A stretch of 64,000 nucleotides of DNA from Solibaculum mannosilyticum (GCF_015140235.1 NZ_AP023321.1:1354501-1418500), one strand, 5' to 3'; shown: positions 22,559 to 31,939, numbered from the stretch's first letter. A program made the numbers and translations. Notes: generated by a model not told the origin, from the letters alone.

Positions 22559-24067
22559 ACGTTTAGATTCTGGCCTGGTGAAACTGAAACAACGCATATC
22601 AATGGCATCATACAGGCAGGCGCATCTACTAGGATGACGGATCTGCGATTCTTGGAACGCGAAATTGAGAGCTGGAAACTATCTCCGAAACGCAAGATGC
22701 AGATACTGGGCGAGAAATACTATAATGGCGAACACGATATTTTACACCATCACCGTATGGTTATAGGCCCAGGAGGCAAATTGCAGCCTGTGCATAATCT
22801 CCCCAATAGCAGAATTGTAGATAACCAATACGCCAAGATGGTCGACCAGAAAGTCAATTATCTGTTAGGCAAGCCCCTAACATTCGATACGGATGATAAG
22901 GCATATGCATTGGCTTTGGCAGATATATTCAATCAACAATTTTACCGCCGATTCCGCCTCTTAGGGGAGGACTGTCTGAATGGTGCAATTGGTTGGCTCA
23001 TGCCATACTATGACACAGAGGGACAATTTCGGTTCCGGCGTTTTGAGCCATATGAGATTTTGCCATTTTGGGCAGATAGCGAACACACGTTGCTGGACGC
23101 CGCAATCCGTCTATATGAAGTGGAAAGCTATGAAGGCGAGTCCAAACGCATCATAGAGCATGTCGAAGCCTACACATATCGTGGCATCTACTATTATCTG
23201 CGGGAACACGGTACTCTAGTGCCAGAAGAGCCGTACTATACGCCTTACGCCGTTATAGGAGGCGAGCCTGTTAATTGGACGCGTATCCCTCTCATCCCCT
23301 GGAAATATAACGCCAAAGAGATCCCATTGATTAGACGGGTCAAATCGTTACAAGACGGCATCAATCTGATGGAATCAGCGTTCCACAACGGTATGCTGGA
23401 GGATCCTCATAACACCATTATGGTGCTGGTCAATTATGATGGGACTGATCTCGGAGAATTCCGTCACAACTTAGCAGTATACGGCGCGGTTAAAGTTCGG
23501 GATGATGGTGGGGGCGCTAAAGGCGATGTAAAAACGCTTAGCGTACAAGTTAACGCTGAAAATTACAAGGCCATTCTAGAACTGCTCAAAAAAGCATTAA
23601 TTGAAAATGCTCGTGGGTATGATGCTAAAGACGATCGTCTGTCAGGTAATCCTAACCAGATGAATATCCAGTCTATGTACAGCGATATTGACCTAGATGC
23701 CAACGGTATGGAAACCGAGTTTCAAGCATCCTTTGAGCAATTATTATGGTTTGTGAATGTGCATCTGGCTAATACCGGCGTAGGAAATTTTGAAAATTCG
23801 CAAGTTAAAATAGTGTTCAACCGCAATGTACTTATTAACACCACCGAACTGATCCAGCAGTGCCGCGATAGTGATGGCATCATTAGCATACGTACTCTTC
23901 TGGCACATCATCCGTTTATTGATGATGTGGATGCAGAATTATCGCAAATAGAGGAAGAAAAACAACAAAACCTAGAAACTTATGGAGAGTTCCCGCTTCA
24001 AGTCAATACCGAGAAACAGAATAATCAGAAAAACGATCAAAAGGTAAATGACAATGAAGAACACTGA
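22559..24067 (+). CDS. Portal protein (SPP1 gp6-like) with ACG in place of the start codon
   Basis: Forms the dodecameric ring through which DNA enters the head. The chain matches the SPP1-type portal family (NRIVDNQYAKMVDQKVNYLL, then FEPYEILPFW, and LSGNPNQMNIQSMYSDIDLDAN). Counting from 22559 gives 502 codons, the normal size of this family (SPP1 gp6 has 503). However the codon that sits seven bases behind the GAGGAGG ribosome binding site is ACG, one base from ATG. The first true ATG is at 22634, has no ribosome binding site, and would drop 25 conserved N-terminal residues (FRFWPGETETTHINGIIQAG). Either initiation here is very weak or it uses ACG. Confidence 0.9.
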   Translation, partial: TFRFWPGETETTHINGIIQAGASTRMTDLRFLEREIESWKLSPKRKMQILGEKYYNGEHDILHHHRMVIGPGGKLQPVHNLPNSRIVDNQYAKMVDQKVNYLLGKPLTFDTDDKAYALALADIFNQQFYRRFRLLGEDCLNGAIGWLMPYYDTEGQFRFRRFEPYEILPFWADSEHTLLDAAIRLYEVESYEGESKRIIEHVEAYTYRGIYYYLREHGTLVPEEPYYTPYAVIGGEPVNWTRIPLIPWKYNAKEIPLIRRVKSLQDGINLMESAFHNGMLEDPHNTIMVLVNYDGTDLGEFRHNLAVYGAVKVRDDGGGAKGDVKTLSVQVNAENYKAILELLKKALIENARGYDAKDDRLSGNPNQMNIQSMYSDIDLDANGMETEFQASFEQLLWFVNVHLANTGVGNFENSQVKIVFNRNVLINTTELIQQCRDSDGIISIRTLLAHHPFIDDVDAELSQIEEEKQQNLETYGEFPLQVNTEKQNNQKNDQKVNDNEEH

Positions 24068-25079
24068 TTATTGGCGTAGCCGCATGGGACAAGTTATGTC
24101 ATCTGAATTGGATAACGCTGATAGGGTATGTGCAGATATCCGAAAAGTATACCGGGAAGCGGCCAAATCCTTACAAGATGATATCCGTGCCTGGTACAGC
24201 AAATTTGCAAAGGACAACCAGATATCGTATTCTGCCGCAAAAAAGAGGCTACAAGCTGGCGAATTAGAAGAATTCCGCTGGACAGTCGAAGAGTACATAC
24301 GCCGGGGGCAAGAAAATGGCATATCGGCTGATTGGGAACGACAGTTGAAAAACGCTAGTGCGCGAGTACATATTAGCCGATTGGAGGCACTACAAATACA
24401 ATGTTATCAACACGCATATGAGGCATCTTGTAATTTGCTTGACAAATTACAAGCATTGCTCCACAAGATATACGCTAATATGTATTATCGTAATTGCTTT
24501 GAGGTGCAAAAAGGGATCGGACAGGGCAGCCCGTTTGCGCATATAACAACCTCAGTAATTGATAAGATATTATCTAAGCCTTGGACAGACGATGGGATAG
24601 AGTTTTCAGCTCGTATCTGGTCTGACCGTGCTAAGTTGGTTAGCCAGTTGCGTACTAAGCTCCCTCAGTCATTAATTAGAGGGGAACCCCCTGAGAGGCT
24701 GGCACAACAGATGGCAAAATTATTTGACACGTCACAGAGCAACGCACTTAACCTAATTCAGACGGAGAGCGCACATTTTGCAAATCAAGCGCAATCCGAT
24801 AGTTTTGCTGAACTTGGAATAGATGAATATGAGATCATAGTGGCACTTGATGATGCAACATGCCCTATTTGCGGTGATATGGATGGCCGTAAATTTAAAT
24901 TATCTGATGAACAACCGGGCATTAACTCCCCCGTATTCCATCCGCGCTGCCGTTGTTGCAAAGCGCCTGTTGTGGATGATCTTATAGGAGAGCGTATTGC
25001 TCGAAACGCAAAGAGCAAAACTTATTATGTCCCAGCCAACATGCCCTATAAGGAATGGCGGCATAAATATGTTGATTAG
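24054..25079 (+). CDS. MuF-like head morphogenesis protein (SPP1 gp7-like)
   Basis: A 341-residue minor head protein that sits on the portal. The N-terminal region is long and helical; the C-terminal phage Mu F domain is complete, with SNALNLIQTESAHFANQ, the cysteine pair in ATCPICGDMDGRKF and the end motif VFHPRCRCCKAPV. The ATG at 24054 overlaps the portal gene by 14 bases. It ends with TAG, directly followed by a strong terminator, so here TAG acts as a genuine stop. Confidence 0.9.
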   Translation: MKNTDYWRSRMGQVMSSELDNADRVCADIRKVYREAAKSLQDDIRAWYSKFAKDNQISYSAAKKRLQAGELEEFRWTVEEYIRRGQENGISADWERQLKNASARVHISRLEALQIQCYQHAYEASCNLLDKLQALLHKIYANMYYRNCFEVQKGIGQGSPFAHITTSVIDKILSKPWTDDGIEFSARIWSDRAKLVSQLRTKLPQSLIRGEPPERLAQQMAKLFDTSQSNALNLIQTESAHFANQAQSDSFAELGIDEYEIIVALDDATCPICGDMDGRKFKLSDEQPGINSPVFHPRCRCCKAPVVDDLIGERIARNAKSKTYYVPANMPYKEWRHKYVD

Positions 25080-25107
25080 GGCAGTCCCTTGGGGCTGCTC
25101 TTTTTTC
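25080..25107 (+). terminator. Terminator directly after the MuF gene
   Basis: GGGCAGTCCC pairs with GGGGCTGCTC (two G-T wobbles) and is followed by TTTTTTC. Further small stems (GCGCGG/CCGCGC near 25155-25175) and two copies of ATCTATAAG follow before the scaffold gene. The site would reduce read-through into scaffold and capsid genes, so those probably have an extra promoter or an antitermination mechanism. Confidence 0.7.
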
Positions 25108-25225
25108 ATATCATTTTCCCCGGCCTTGGCGGGGATCTATAAGTACCAAGGGCACCAAGCGCGGCTGACGTAACCGCGCATCTATAAGCAAAACGTCGTT
25201 TAAATATGGTGTGAAAGGACACATA

Positions 25226-25834
25226 TTGGAACTGCTTGAATTTTTGACCGGCCTGTTTGGCGAGAACCAGACCATCACTCTAGACAATTTGAAAACCGCC
25301 GTGTCTCAAAATAAAGACGTCAAGTTTGTGGACTTAAAAGACGGCGGCTATGTGGATGCGGGTAAGTATAATGACGTGGTAAAAGATCTGAACACGGCAA
25401 ACCAAACCATCAATACCCTGCGAAATACCGCAAAAACCTACGAAGGTGTAGACGTGATGGGATTGCAAACAGAACTCGCCCAACTTAAAGACAAATATGA
25501 CCAAGACATTAAACAGCAAAAGATCGATGCAGCAATTGCTTTGGCGTTGACTAAGGCTGGAGCAATTAATGTAAAAGCGGCGAAAGCATTATTGGAAATT
25601 GACCCAGAAAAAGCTGAATTCGATGGAAACGGCGAATTGAAAGGGCTTACAGAAAAATTGGAGGCCCTAAAAACCGCAGAGGATAGCAAAATGTTATTCC
25701 AACAGGCTACTAAGCCTGAAATCAAGGGATTTGACCCGGCAGAGGGAATTACTGATACTGACGGCATCCAAGAACCTGCAACCTTAGCCGAGGCCATCAA
25801 ATTATCATTAAGCGCCCAATCGGACGCTAATTAA
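25226..25834 (+). CDS. Phage scaffolding protein
   Basis: A 202-residue, mostly coiled-coil acidic protein directly before the capsid gene, the usual position of the internal scaffold that templates prohead assembly and is then lost. The pattern (FVDLKDGGYVDAGKYNDVVK, LKDKYDQDIKQQKIDAAIAL) fits the GP20/DUF4355-type scaffolds. I prefer the TTG at 25226, six bases after AAAGGA; the GTG at 25211 would overlap the ribosome binding site. Confidence 0.85.
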   Translation: MELLEFLTGLFGENQTITLDNLKTAVSQNKDVKFVDLKDGGYVDAGKYNDVVKDLNTANQTINTLRNTAKTYEGVDVMGLQTELAQLKDKYDQDIKQQKIDAAIALALTKAGAINVKAAKALLEIDPEKAEFDGNGELKGLTEKLEALKTAEDSKMLFQQATKPEIKGFDPAEGITDTDGIQEPATLAEAIKLSLSAQSDAN

Positions 25835-25852
25835 CGAAAGGACGGATATATT

Positions 25853-26815
25853 ATGCCCGTAACATTAGCCGAAGCAAAGAAAAATACACAGGATAAATTG
25901 GCAGCAATGGTGATCGACGAATTCCGAAAATCTAGTTTTTTGATGAACAATATCACTTTTGACAATTGCGTTTCCCCTCAGGGGGGCGGGGCCACTATGA
26001 CTTACACTTATATCAGACTGCTTACCCAGCCCACAGCAGCTTTCCGCGAAATCAATAAAGAATACACTCCGCAGGAAGTCACCAAAGAGCGACATTCTGT
26101 TGATCTTAAAGTATTCGGCGGATCGTTTGAAATTGACCGCGTCATCGCAGATATGGGCGGCGTAGTCAATGAGGTGACACTGCAAATGCAGCAGAAAATT
26201 AAAGCCGCCTCTGCATTGTTCAACGATACTGTTATCAATGGTGATTCTGGCACTGATAGCAAGGCATTTGATGGACTGGAAAAAGCTCTGGCAGGATCAA
26301 GCACTGAGTATACCCCTACTGCAGCAATTGACTTGTCCACTTCGGACGCAGTAGATAAGAACTATAAGGTATTTTTGGATGTGCTTGATGAGTTTTTGAT
26401 GGGCTTGGATGGTACTCCATCTTTTATCGGTGGCAACCTTAAATTAATTGCTAAAATTCGTGCCTGTGCTCGCCGCGCCGGGATGTATCAGACCTCCCGT
26501 AATGATATCGGGCAGCAAATTGAATCCTACGGCAACATTCCTCTGGTCGACCTTGGCGCAAAGCCTGGCACTAATGACCCTGTAGTACCTATTGGCACAG
26601 ACGATAGTCTTGGCCTTACTTCCCTCTATGCAGCTCGTTTCGGCCTAGATGGGTTCCACGCCGTTAGCCCTTCTGGCACATTGCCCGTAAAACAGTGGCT
26701 GCCAGATTTTAACACTGCGGGAGCAGTCAAAAAAGGCGAAGTAGAAATGATCGCCGCCGTAGCCCTCAAAGCTACGAAATCCGCAGGCGTCTTGCGAAAA
26801 ATTAAAGTGTCGTAA
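25853..26815 (+). CDS. Major capsid protein
   Basis: A 320-residue shell protein of the HK97-fold type. Typical stretches are FDNCVSPQGGGATMTYTYIR near the N terminus, an E-loop-like region TKERHSVDLKVFGGSFEIDR, and the spine/A-domain ending RFGLDGFHAVSPSGTLPVKQW. The Lys needed for HK97 cross-linking cannot be judged. ATG follows CGAAAGGACGGATATATT. It sits between scaffold and connector genes as in SPP1-like heads. Confidence 0.92.
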   Translation: MPVTLAEAKKNTQDKLAAMVIDEFRKSSFLMNNITFDNCVSPQGGGATMTYTYIRLLTQPTAAFREINKEYTPQEVTKERHSVDLKVFGGSFEIDRVIADMGGVVNEVTLQMQQKIKAASALFNDTVINGDSGTDSKAFDGLEKALAGSSTEYTPTAAIDLSTSDAVDKNYKVFLDVLDEFLMGLDGTPSFIGGNLKLIAKIRACARRAGMYQTSRNDIGQQIESYGNIPLVDLGAKPGTNDPVVPIGTDDSLGLTSLYAARFGLDGFHAVSPSGTLPVKQWLPDFNTAGAVKKGEVEMIAAVALKATKSAGVLRKIKVS

Positions 26816-26827
26816 GGGGGGATAAAC

Positions 26828-27016
26828 ATGGCTAAAATTTATGCGCCCAACACAGAATACACAGGGGTATCGGCGTCAGTGCCCTTTTTGCGCGGTGTTG
26901 GAGAATCAAATAACTTTGAACTGCTTAACTGGTTCCGCGAACATGGATACACTGTTGAAGACGAACCGAAGCAAGACATCCAGCAGCAAAAAACCGAACA
27001 AAGCAAAAAGGGGTAA
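26828..27016 (+). CDS. Small phage structural protein, unknown
   Basis: A 62-residue protein (MAKIYAPNTEYTGVSASVPF, then WFREHGYTVEDE and a Gln/Lys-rich tail). Start ATG follows AAGGGGGGATAAAC. Small proteins at this place between capsid and connector genes are common; some decorate the head. Its stop overlaps the next gene by one base. Confidence 0.7.
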   Translation: MAKIYAPNTEYTGVSASVPFLRGVGESNNFELLNWFREHGYTVEDEPKQDIQQQKTEQSKKG

Positions 27017-27414
27017 TGATTATGTGCGGAGATCCATGTGGACAACTGTTGGAAGATGCAGAATTACAGTTGGCCGCTTATGGATATAGTGACATAACTG
27101 GTGCCAACCTAATTACATTGCGAAATATTGTCAAAAGGACAGTGTCCAGCATATGCAATCAATGTAATGTGCCTGAGATGCCTGGGGGACTCTACTACGT
27201 AGCCCTTGATCGGATATGTGGTCAATATCTACAACAGGATATTGGCCGCATGCAAATGGACACAGAAGGTACTGACAGACCCGTACAGTCTATTTCGGAA
27301 GGTGACACCAGCATTACTTTTTCTAGTGATACGTCTAAAGCTGAGGCATTGTTGCAACGATTGTTGACAAGTGGAGCCGATGAAATTGCAAAATATAGGA
27401 GGCTGGCATGGTAA
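27016..27414 (+). CDS. Head-tail connector (gp15/gp6-like adaptor)
   Basis: A 132-residue helical protein in the position of the adaptor that docks under the portal. DITGANLITLRNIVKRTVSSICNQC-type helices and the later RICGQYLQQDIGR plus VQSISEGDTSITF match the pattern of phage connector proteins with a beta turn between helices. A second in-frame ATG (27022) could also serve. It overlaps the next gene by 7 bases. Confidence 0.75.
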   Translation: MIMCGDPCGQLLEDAELQLAAYGYSDITGANLITLRNIVKRTVSSICNQCNVPEMPGGLYYVALDRICGQYLQQDIGRMQMDTEGTDRPVQSISEGDTSITFSSDTSKAEALLQRLLTSGADEIAKYRRLAW

Positions 27415-27773
27415 CGCACGCAGCAAGATTGGCAATCGAGTCTCTATATGATTGTACAGCCGACGTGTATGAATATCGCCCTCAAAAAGGATCTGGCTCA
27501 AGCATAACAACCTATTGTGAGACCCTTGTATACACGGCTATCCCCTGCCGCCTCTCTTTTGGCAGTACAAGTTCTACGGACAATTCGGGAGAGGCCGCCA
27601 AAATACAACAAACAGTCAAGCTATTCATCGCGCCTGAAATTAATATTTTAGCAGGGTCTAAGATCGTTGTAACAGGACGTGAACAATCTACTGCTTATTG
27701 TTGTAGCGGTAAGCCCGCAAGGTATGACACTCACCAAGAGATAACGCTAGATCTGTTCGAGAGGTGGGCTTAA
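27408..27773 (+). CDS. Head closure / connector protein (XkdH-like)
   Basis: A 121-residue beta-rich protein (LYDCTADVYEYRPQKG, VYTAIPCRLSF, IAPEINILAGSKIVVTG) with the pattern of SPP1 gp16/XkdH-type stopper proteins that seal the filled head. ATG follows GGAGGCTGGC. The last base of its stop is the first base of the next start. Confidence 0.75.
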   Translation: MVTHAARLAIESLYDCTADVYEYRPQKGSGSSITTYCETLVYTAIPCRLSFGSTSSTDNSGEAAKIQQTVKLFIAPEINILAGSKIVVTGREQSTAYCCSGKPARYDTHQEITLDLFERWA

Positions 27774-28231
27774 TGCGATGGGGCCGTTGCGATTTTTCTC
27801 AGTTGAGGGAATTGCGGGATAGAATAGAGCGCTTATCCCGTGTGGATTTTGATGTGTTTTGTCGGCAGATTGCCAATGATCTAGCCAAGAGATTACTATC
27901 AATGACGATACGTCGCACTCCTGTAGGGAAATACCCGGCAGGATCGGGCAAAACAGGCGGTACCTTACGTCGTGGCTGGGTCGTATCACGCGTCAAAAAG
28001 ACAGGTAATTACTATGAGATTACAGTGTCCAACTCAGTATTATACGCCATGTATGTAGAATATGGGCACCGGCAAGAACCGGGTAGATACGTCCCAACTA
28101 TTAACGCCCGCCTCAAAGCCTCTTGGGTGCCCGGTAAATTTATGTTGACAATATCAACAAAAACACTGGAGCGACAAATACCACGGCTCATAGAACGCAA
28201 ATTACGGGCCTATCTAGAGGATGTGTTTTGA
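27773..28231 (+). CDS. HK97 gp10-family tail completion protein (XkdI-like)
   Basis: A 152-residue protein with the HK97 gp10/YqbI signature: helices LSRVDFDVFCRQIANDLAK, then TPVGKYPAGSGKTGGTLRRGW and YAMYVEYGHRQEPGRYVP. It joins tail to head. Start ATG at 27773 follows AGAGGTGGGCTTA; its stop overlaps the next ATG. Confidence 0.88.
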   Translation: MRWGRCDFSQLRELRDRIERLSRVDFDVFCRQIANDLAKRLLSMTIRRTPVGKYPAGSGKTGGTLRRGWVVSRVKKTGNYYEITVSNSVLYAMYVEYGHRQEPGRYVPTINARLKASWVPGKFMLTISTKTLERQIPRLIERKLRAYLEDVF

Positions 28232-28656
28232 TGACAGATATAATTGTGGAAGCCATCGGAGTGTGCATACAATCTGCCCTTGGTGATCTGCCAGTTATAT
28301 TTGATAATGTAGAGCAGAATTTGGATCCTCCTTGCTGTATTATACAATTGCTCGAAAACACATACGAGCCAAAACTATCGGGGCGTGTATACCATACACG
28401 CCCTTTTGATATTTTGTATTTTTCGCCAGAGGAATCTGGGATACAACAATTGCACTATGTATCTCAGATATTGATGTCAGCGTTGGAGTGGATACAAGTC
28501 TCAGATGGGCCATTACATGGCACATCCATTCGATCAGAAATTGTCGATGGTGTGTTGCACGTCTTTGTAGATTACAACATTTTTACCAGGAAATTCCACA
28601 CTGAAGACCCAATGGCGGGAATTGATTTTGATGGAGGGATCAAAATTGAAAAATGA
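28231..28656 (+). CDS. Tail terminator-like protein (XkdJ-like)
   Basis: A 141-residue alpha/beta protein in the XkdJ/YqbJ position (ICIIQLLENTYEPKLSGRVYHTRPF-type strand-rich pattern, VDGVLHVFVDYNIFTRK). These proteins cap the tail tube. The ATG at 28231 follows GAGGATGTGTTTTG. It overlaps the next small gene by 11 bases. Confidence 0.75.
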   Translation: MTDIIVEAIGVCIQSALGDLPVIFDNVEQNLDPPCCIIQLLENTYEPKLSGRVYHTRPFDILYFSPEESGIQQLHYVSQILMSALEWIQVSDGPLHGTSIRSEIVDGVLHVFVDYNIFTRKFHTEDPMAGIDFDGGIKIEK

Positions 28657-28819
28657 CGAAAAGTCCAAATATACCAAAGAGCAATTGGTTAATGCCGATA
28701 AATATCGTCATAGCAAAGACTTGTTAAATGCCCTGTTGGATGCAGATAAATTATACAGTCACGATGACGTAGAACAATTAACCAAACGGTTTTTGAAAGG
28801 TAAGGTGAAGGCATGTTAG
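28646..28819 (+). CDS. Small helical phage protein before the sheath gene
   Basis: A 57-residue, charged helical protein starting with TTG at 28646 after GATGGAGGGATCAAAA (MKNDEKSKYTKEQLVNADKY). A protein of this size occurs at the same place in other Xkd-type tails; function unknown. Its TAG stop overlaps the sheath start (GCATGTTAG), so TAG must act as a stop or be only partly read through here. Confidence 0.7.
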   Translation: MKNDEKSKYTKEQLVNADKYRHSKDLLNALLDADKLYSHDDVEQLTKRFLKGKVKAC

Positions 28820-30108
28820 GCGGCGGAACATTTCTTACTCAAAACAAAGTATTGCCTGGTAGTTATATTAATTTCGCCAGTACGCAGAAGGCGTCAGCAC
28901 AATTATCTGATCGAGGCATCGCAGCATTGGCGCTTGAGCTGGACTGGGGGCCGGATGACAAAATATTCGAGGTGGATTCTAGCGCATTTTCTAAAGATAG
29001 CCTTAAATTGCTTGGCTATAGATCAACGCACGAAAAGATGAAAGGAATGCGCGACTTATTCTAGGGTGCCCGAACTGCATATTTATACAAACTCAATTCT
29101 GGGGCCAAAGCCAAAAACACTTATGCAGAAGCTAAGTTTTCCGGCGTTCGTGGCAATGACATTACTATTATCATCCAGGAAAACGCTGATGACGAAGGCA
29201 AATAGGACGTTACGACGGCTATTGATGGAGAACGGCTGGAAATGCAGACAGTATCAAAAGCGGCAGAATTGCAGCCTAATGATTTTGTTACATTTTTGTC
29301 TTCTGCTACATTAACGGCAACAGCTGGCACAAAATTAACAGGAGGTACCAACGGCTCTGCCATTACAGGTGAAAATTATCAAACGTTTTTGAATAAATTG
29401 GAATCTTACTCTTTCCATACTCTTGGATGCCTATCGAATGATACGGATGTCAAACAACTGTATGTCGCCTATACAAAACGAATGCGCGATGAGCTTGGTG
29501 CAAAATTTCAAACCGTGCTCTATCAGCAAGCAGCTGATTATGAGGGCGTAATTAACCTAGACACTGCTGCACAAGAAGATGAAGTCGGGCTAGTCTATTG
29601 GGTAACTGGCGCGCAAGCTGGATGCGCAATCAATATCTCTGCCACAAACAAAACTTACGACGGAGAGTATACTCCCGTCGTCCCCTACACACAGTCCCAA
29701 TTAGAAGCCGGTATCAAATCCGGTGAATTGATGCTCCATAAGGTAGGGGATGAAATCCATGTACTGCAAGACATCAATAGTCTTGTCACTACGACAGAGA
29801 CCAAAGGCTCTGATTTTTGCGACAATCAGACCATTCGTGTGCTCGATCAGATTGCCAATGATATTGCAACACTATTCAACACACGCTATTTGGGGAAGAT
29901 CCCTAACGATGCTGATGGACGCATGAGCCTCTGGAATGATATTGTCGCACATCACAAGGCTCTACAGGACATCCGCGCTATTGAGAATTTCAACAGCGAG
30001 GACGTTACCGTTGAAGCTGGAGAAACCAAGCGGTCTATTGTAGTATCTGACGCCATTACTATCGTCAATGCTATGGCTCAGTTGTACATGACCGTTGTAG
30101 TACAATAA
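28813..30108 (+). pseudogene. xkdK: Contractile tail sheath (XkdK-like) with two in-frame amber codons
   Basis: The sheath that contracts to drive DNA delivery. The full frame is 432 codons, a normal length. Codon 84 (29062-29064) and codon 131 (29203-29205) are TAG. The frame before (KMKGMRDLF), between (GARTAYLYKLNSGAKAKNTY, FSGVRGNDITIII) and after (DVTTAIDGERLEMQTVS, LESYSFHTLGCLSNDTDV, RVLDQIANDIATLFN) is continuous sheath sequence without any shift, so the codons are substitutions and not a gap. Read by the standard code only an 83-residue stub would form. ATG follows AAGGTGAAGGC. Confidence 0.9.
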
Positions 30109-30119
30109 GGAGGTATAGT

Positions 30120-30593
30120 ATGGGTACAACCATGAATGCCAGAGATGCGATATCAGCGTCCATGGCTGAATGTTATGTAACAATTGATGGTCAGCGCAAG
30201 CATCTCATCAATATCATTAATTTGGAAGCCAACGTCGAAAAAACAAAATCTGAACTACCCATTTTAGGCCGTACAGGCAAAGGAAATAAATCCACTGGCT
30301 GGAAAGGCACTGGATCGGCCACGATGTACTATAACACTTCGCTGTTCCGCGAGATGCTCTATAAATATAAAGAGACGGGTACGGATGTCTATTTTGATAT
30401 CCAATGTACCAATGAAGACCCAACATCAAGCGTAGGGCGCCAGACTGTCATCCTCAAGGACTGCAACCTGGATGGTGGGATTTTGGCAAAGTTCGACGCT
30501 GACGCCGAATATCTAGATGAGGATTTTGATTTCACTTTTGACGATTTTGAAATCCCTGAAAAATTTACCGCGCTTAGTGGAATGGAGGAATAA
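30120..30593 (+). CDS. xkdM: Tail tube protein (XkdM-like)
   Basis: A 157-residue inner tube protein of contractile tails: NARDAISASMAECYVTIDGQ, LPILGRTGKGNKSTGWKGTG, FREMLYKYKETGTDVYFDIQ and the end FDADAEYLDEDFDFTFDDFE. The ATG follows TAAGGAGGTATAGT. It is directly downstream of the sheath, the conserved order. Confidence 0.92.
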   Translation: MGTTMNARDAISASMAECYVTIDGQRKHLINIINLEANVEKTKSELPILGRTGKGNKSTGWKGTGSATMYYNTSLFREMLYKYKETGTDVYFDIQCTNEDPTSSVGRQTVILKDCNLDGGILAKFDADAEYLDEDFDFTFDDFEIPEKFTALSGMEE

Positions 30594-30596
30594 TTA

Positions 30597-31046
30597 ATGG
30601 AAGCAAAAGTAATTGCTGGGAATCTTAGTGCGTTTTTAGCCCAGAATGCTCTGCCTGTAGAAAACGTAAAATATGTAGCGTCCAAACGGTTTGTTGACCC
30701 TCAAACGGGTGATCCTATGCAATGGGAGCTACGTGCTCTTACTTCGCAAGAGGATGAGATTTTGCGCCGCGCTTGTACAAAAAATGTCCCCTTGCCTGGT
30801 AAAAAAGGCCAGTATACACCTCAAATGGACACTAACCTCTATGTGGCGAAAATGGCGGCAGCCTGTACGGTATACCCTGACCTAAATGACGCCTCACTAC
30901 AGGATAGCTACCATGTTATGGGGGCGGAAGCGCTGCTTAAGACTATGCTCTTGGCGGGTGAGTATGCAGATTATATCCAGCAGGTGCAGGCGATTTGTGG
31001 GTTTGATGCATCTTTCGAGGATAAGGTGGACGAAGCAAAAAACTAA
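30597..31046 (+). CDS. xkdN: Tail assembly chaperone, short form (XkdN-like)
   Basis: A 149-residue protein (AKVIAGNLSAFLAQNALPVE, DPQTGDPMQWELRALTSQED, VMGAEALLKTMLLAGEYADY) of the XkdN type. It acts with the frameshifted long form to keep the tape measure protein soluble during tail assembly. It ends at a TAA placed exactly after the slippery heptamer A-AAA-AAC, as expected for the gpG/gpGT arrangement. Confidence 0.9.
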   Translation: MEAKVIAGNLSAFLAQNALPVENVKYVASKRFVDPQTGDPMQWELRALTSQEDEILRRACTKNVPLPGKKGQYTPQMDTNLYVAKMAAACTVYPDLNDASLQDSYHVMGAEALLKTMLLAGEYADYIQQVQAICGFDASFEDKVDEAKN

Positions 31047-31219
31047 TCGAGGAAGGCGATTTTGACGCTAACATTGCGTATTATTGCCTTCACAAACTTC
31101 ATTGGCCGCCACATCAATACTTATCATTGAATCGCAATGAGAGAGCATATGTGGTGGCCGCAATTCAGATCAAAATAGCACAAGACAAAAAAGACGCCCG
31201 TAAACTAAAAAAGAAGTAG
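31037..31219 (+). CDS. Tail chaperone long-form extension made by -1 ribosomal frameshift
   Basis: At A-AAA-AAC (31037-31043), immediately before the zero-frame stop TAA, a -1 slip continues into a 58-codon frame (LIEEGDFDANIAYYCLHKLH ... KKDARKLKKK) ending with TAG at 31217. The extension has no start codon or ribosome binding site of its own but has the His/Trp-rich and Lys-rich character of other long-form chaperone tails. The fusion would be 207 residues. The slippery site and position are canonical for phage tail chaperones. Confidence 0.88.
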   Translation, partial: KKLIEEGDFDANIAYYCLHKLHWPPHQYLSLNRNERAYVVAAIQIKIAQDKKDARKLKKK

Positions 31220-31277
31220 TATATTACCTCCAAATGTGGTATTATGAGGGTAAATACTATTTGAGGGGTTGAGAGTT

Positions 31278-31928
31278 ATGGGTTGGCTTATTGCGGGGAT
31301 TATCAGTGGAGTTATAACGGTAGTTGCATTTGCGGTATCTATCACTGCACCAGTTAATATGGCTAATGCATTTGCGGCAGTTGCGCTGTTGATTGCCACT
31401 GTTGTGCTGCTGCTAAGATATAGAAAAGCAAAAGGTAAGACCTCAACAACTGTACCAAAGCCAGCACCCAAAAACACACCGAGAAAGCGCGCGGCGGATC
31501 TCTGTGCATCTGTTAGTCTATGGGCCAAGCATATGGCAGGGTTGCCTATGCCAGAGAGCGCGCCTTGTTACCTCTATCTATGTATAGACCGCGTAGTGAT
31601 TGATCGAGATAATACGTCTTATGACCTACCGATTAGCAAGATTACAGATGCAGTTGTTAAGACGGAGACGGAAATCCGCAGCAATTATGTGAGTAGTATC
31701 GGCGGTGCTGTCGCAGGTGGGATGTTGTTTGGCCCTCTGGGAGCAATCGTCGGAGGCCGAACAAAAAAGAAAGAGGATCGGACAATCCATTCTTACCTAA
31801 TCTTTTCTTACGACAAGAGTGGCGAGGTGGACTACATTTCGTTCGACATTACGCACGATCCCAAAAGGGCAAAAAAAATCGTTACTGCATGTAAAGCGCA
31901 TCAGCCTCCGCGTACAGTACACCTATAA
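31278..31928 (+). CDS. Two-segment membrane protein inserted in the tail operon (moron)
   Basis: A 216-residue protein with two N-terminal transmembrane helices (residues 1-20 and about 28-48), a Lys/Pro-rich linker and a C-terminal cytoplasmic domain including a glycine-rich SSIGGAVAGGMLFGPLGAIVGG stretch (split here across a hydrophobic hairpin) and DYISFDITHDPKRAKKIV. ATG at 31278 follows TTGAGGGGTTGAGAGTT. It lies between chaperone and tape measure genes, where no structural gene is expected, and has its own terminator, so it is a moron: an added gene expressed independently, possibly altering the lysogen's envelope. Confidence 0.7.
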   Translation: MGWLIAGIISGVITVVAFAVSITAPVNMANAFAAVALLIATVVLLLRYRKAKGKTSTTVPKPAPKNTPRKRAADLCASVSLWAKHMAGLPMPESAPCYLYLCIDRVVIDRDNTSYDLPISKITDAVVKTETEIRSNYVSSIGGAVAGGMLFGPLGAIVGGRTKKKEDRTIHSYLIFSYDKSGEVDYISFDITHDPKRAKKIVTACKAHQPPRTVHL

Positions 31929-31939
31929 GCCACAGTTTA

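Noticed and set aside
22541-22561. A terL-portal fusion by reading through the terL stop
   Set aside because: The portal frame is indeed in phase with terL across TAG, but a strong GAGGAGG site lies between them at the right distance from the ACG codon, so separate initiation is more likely.
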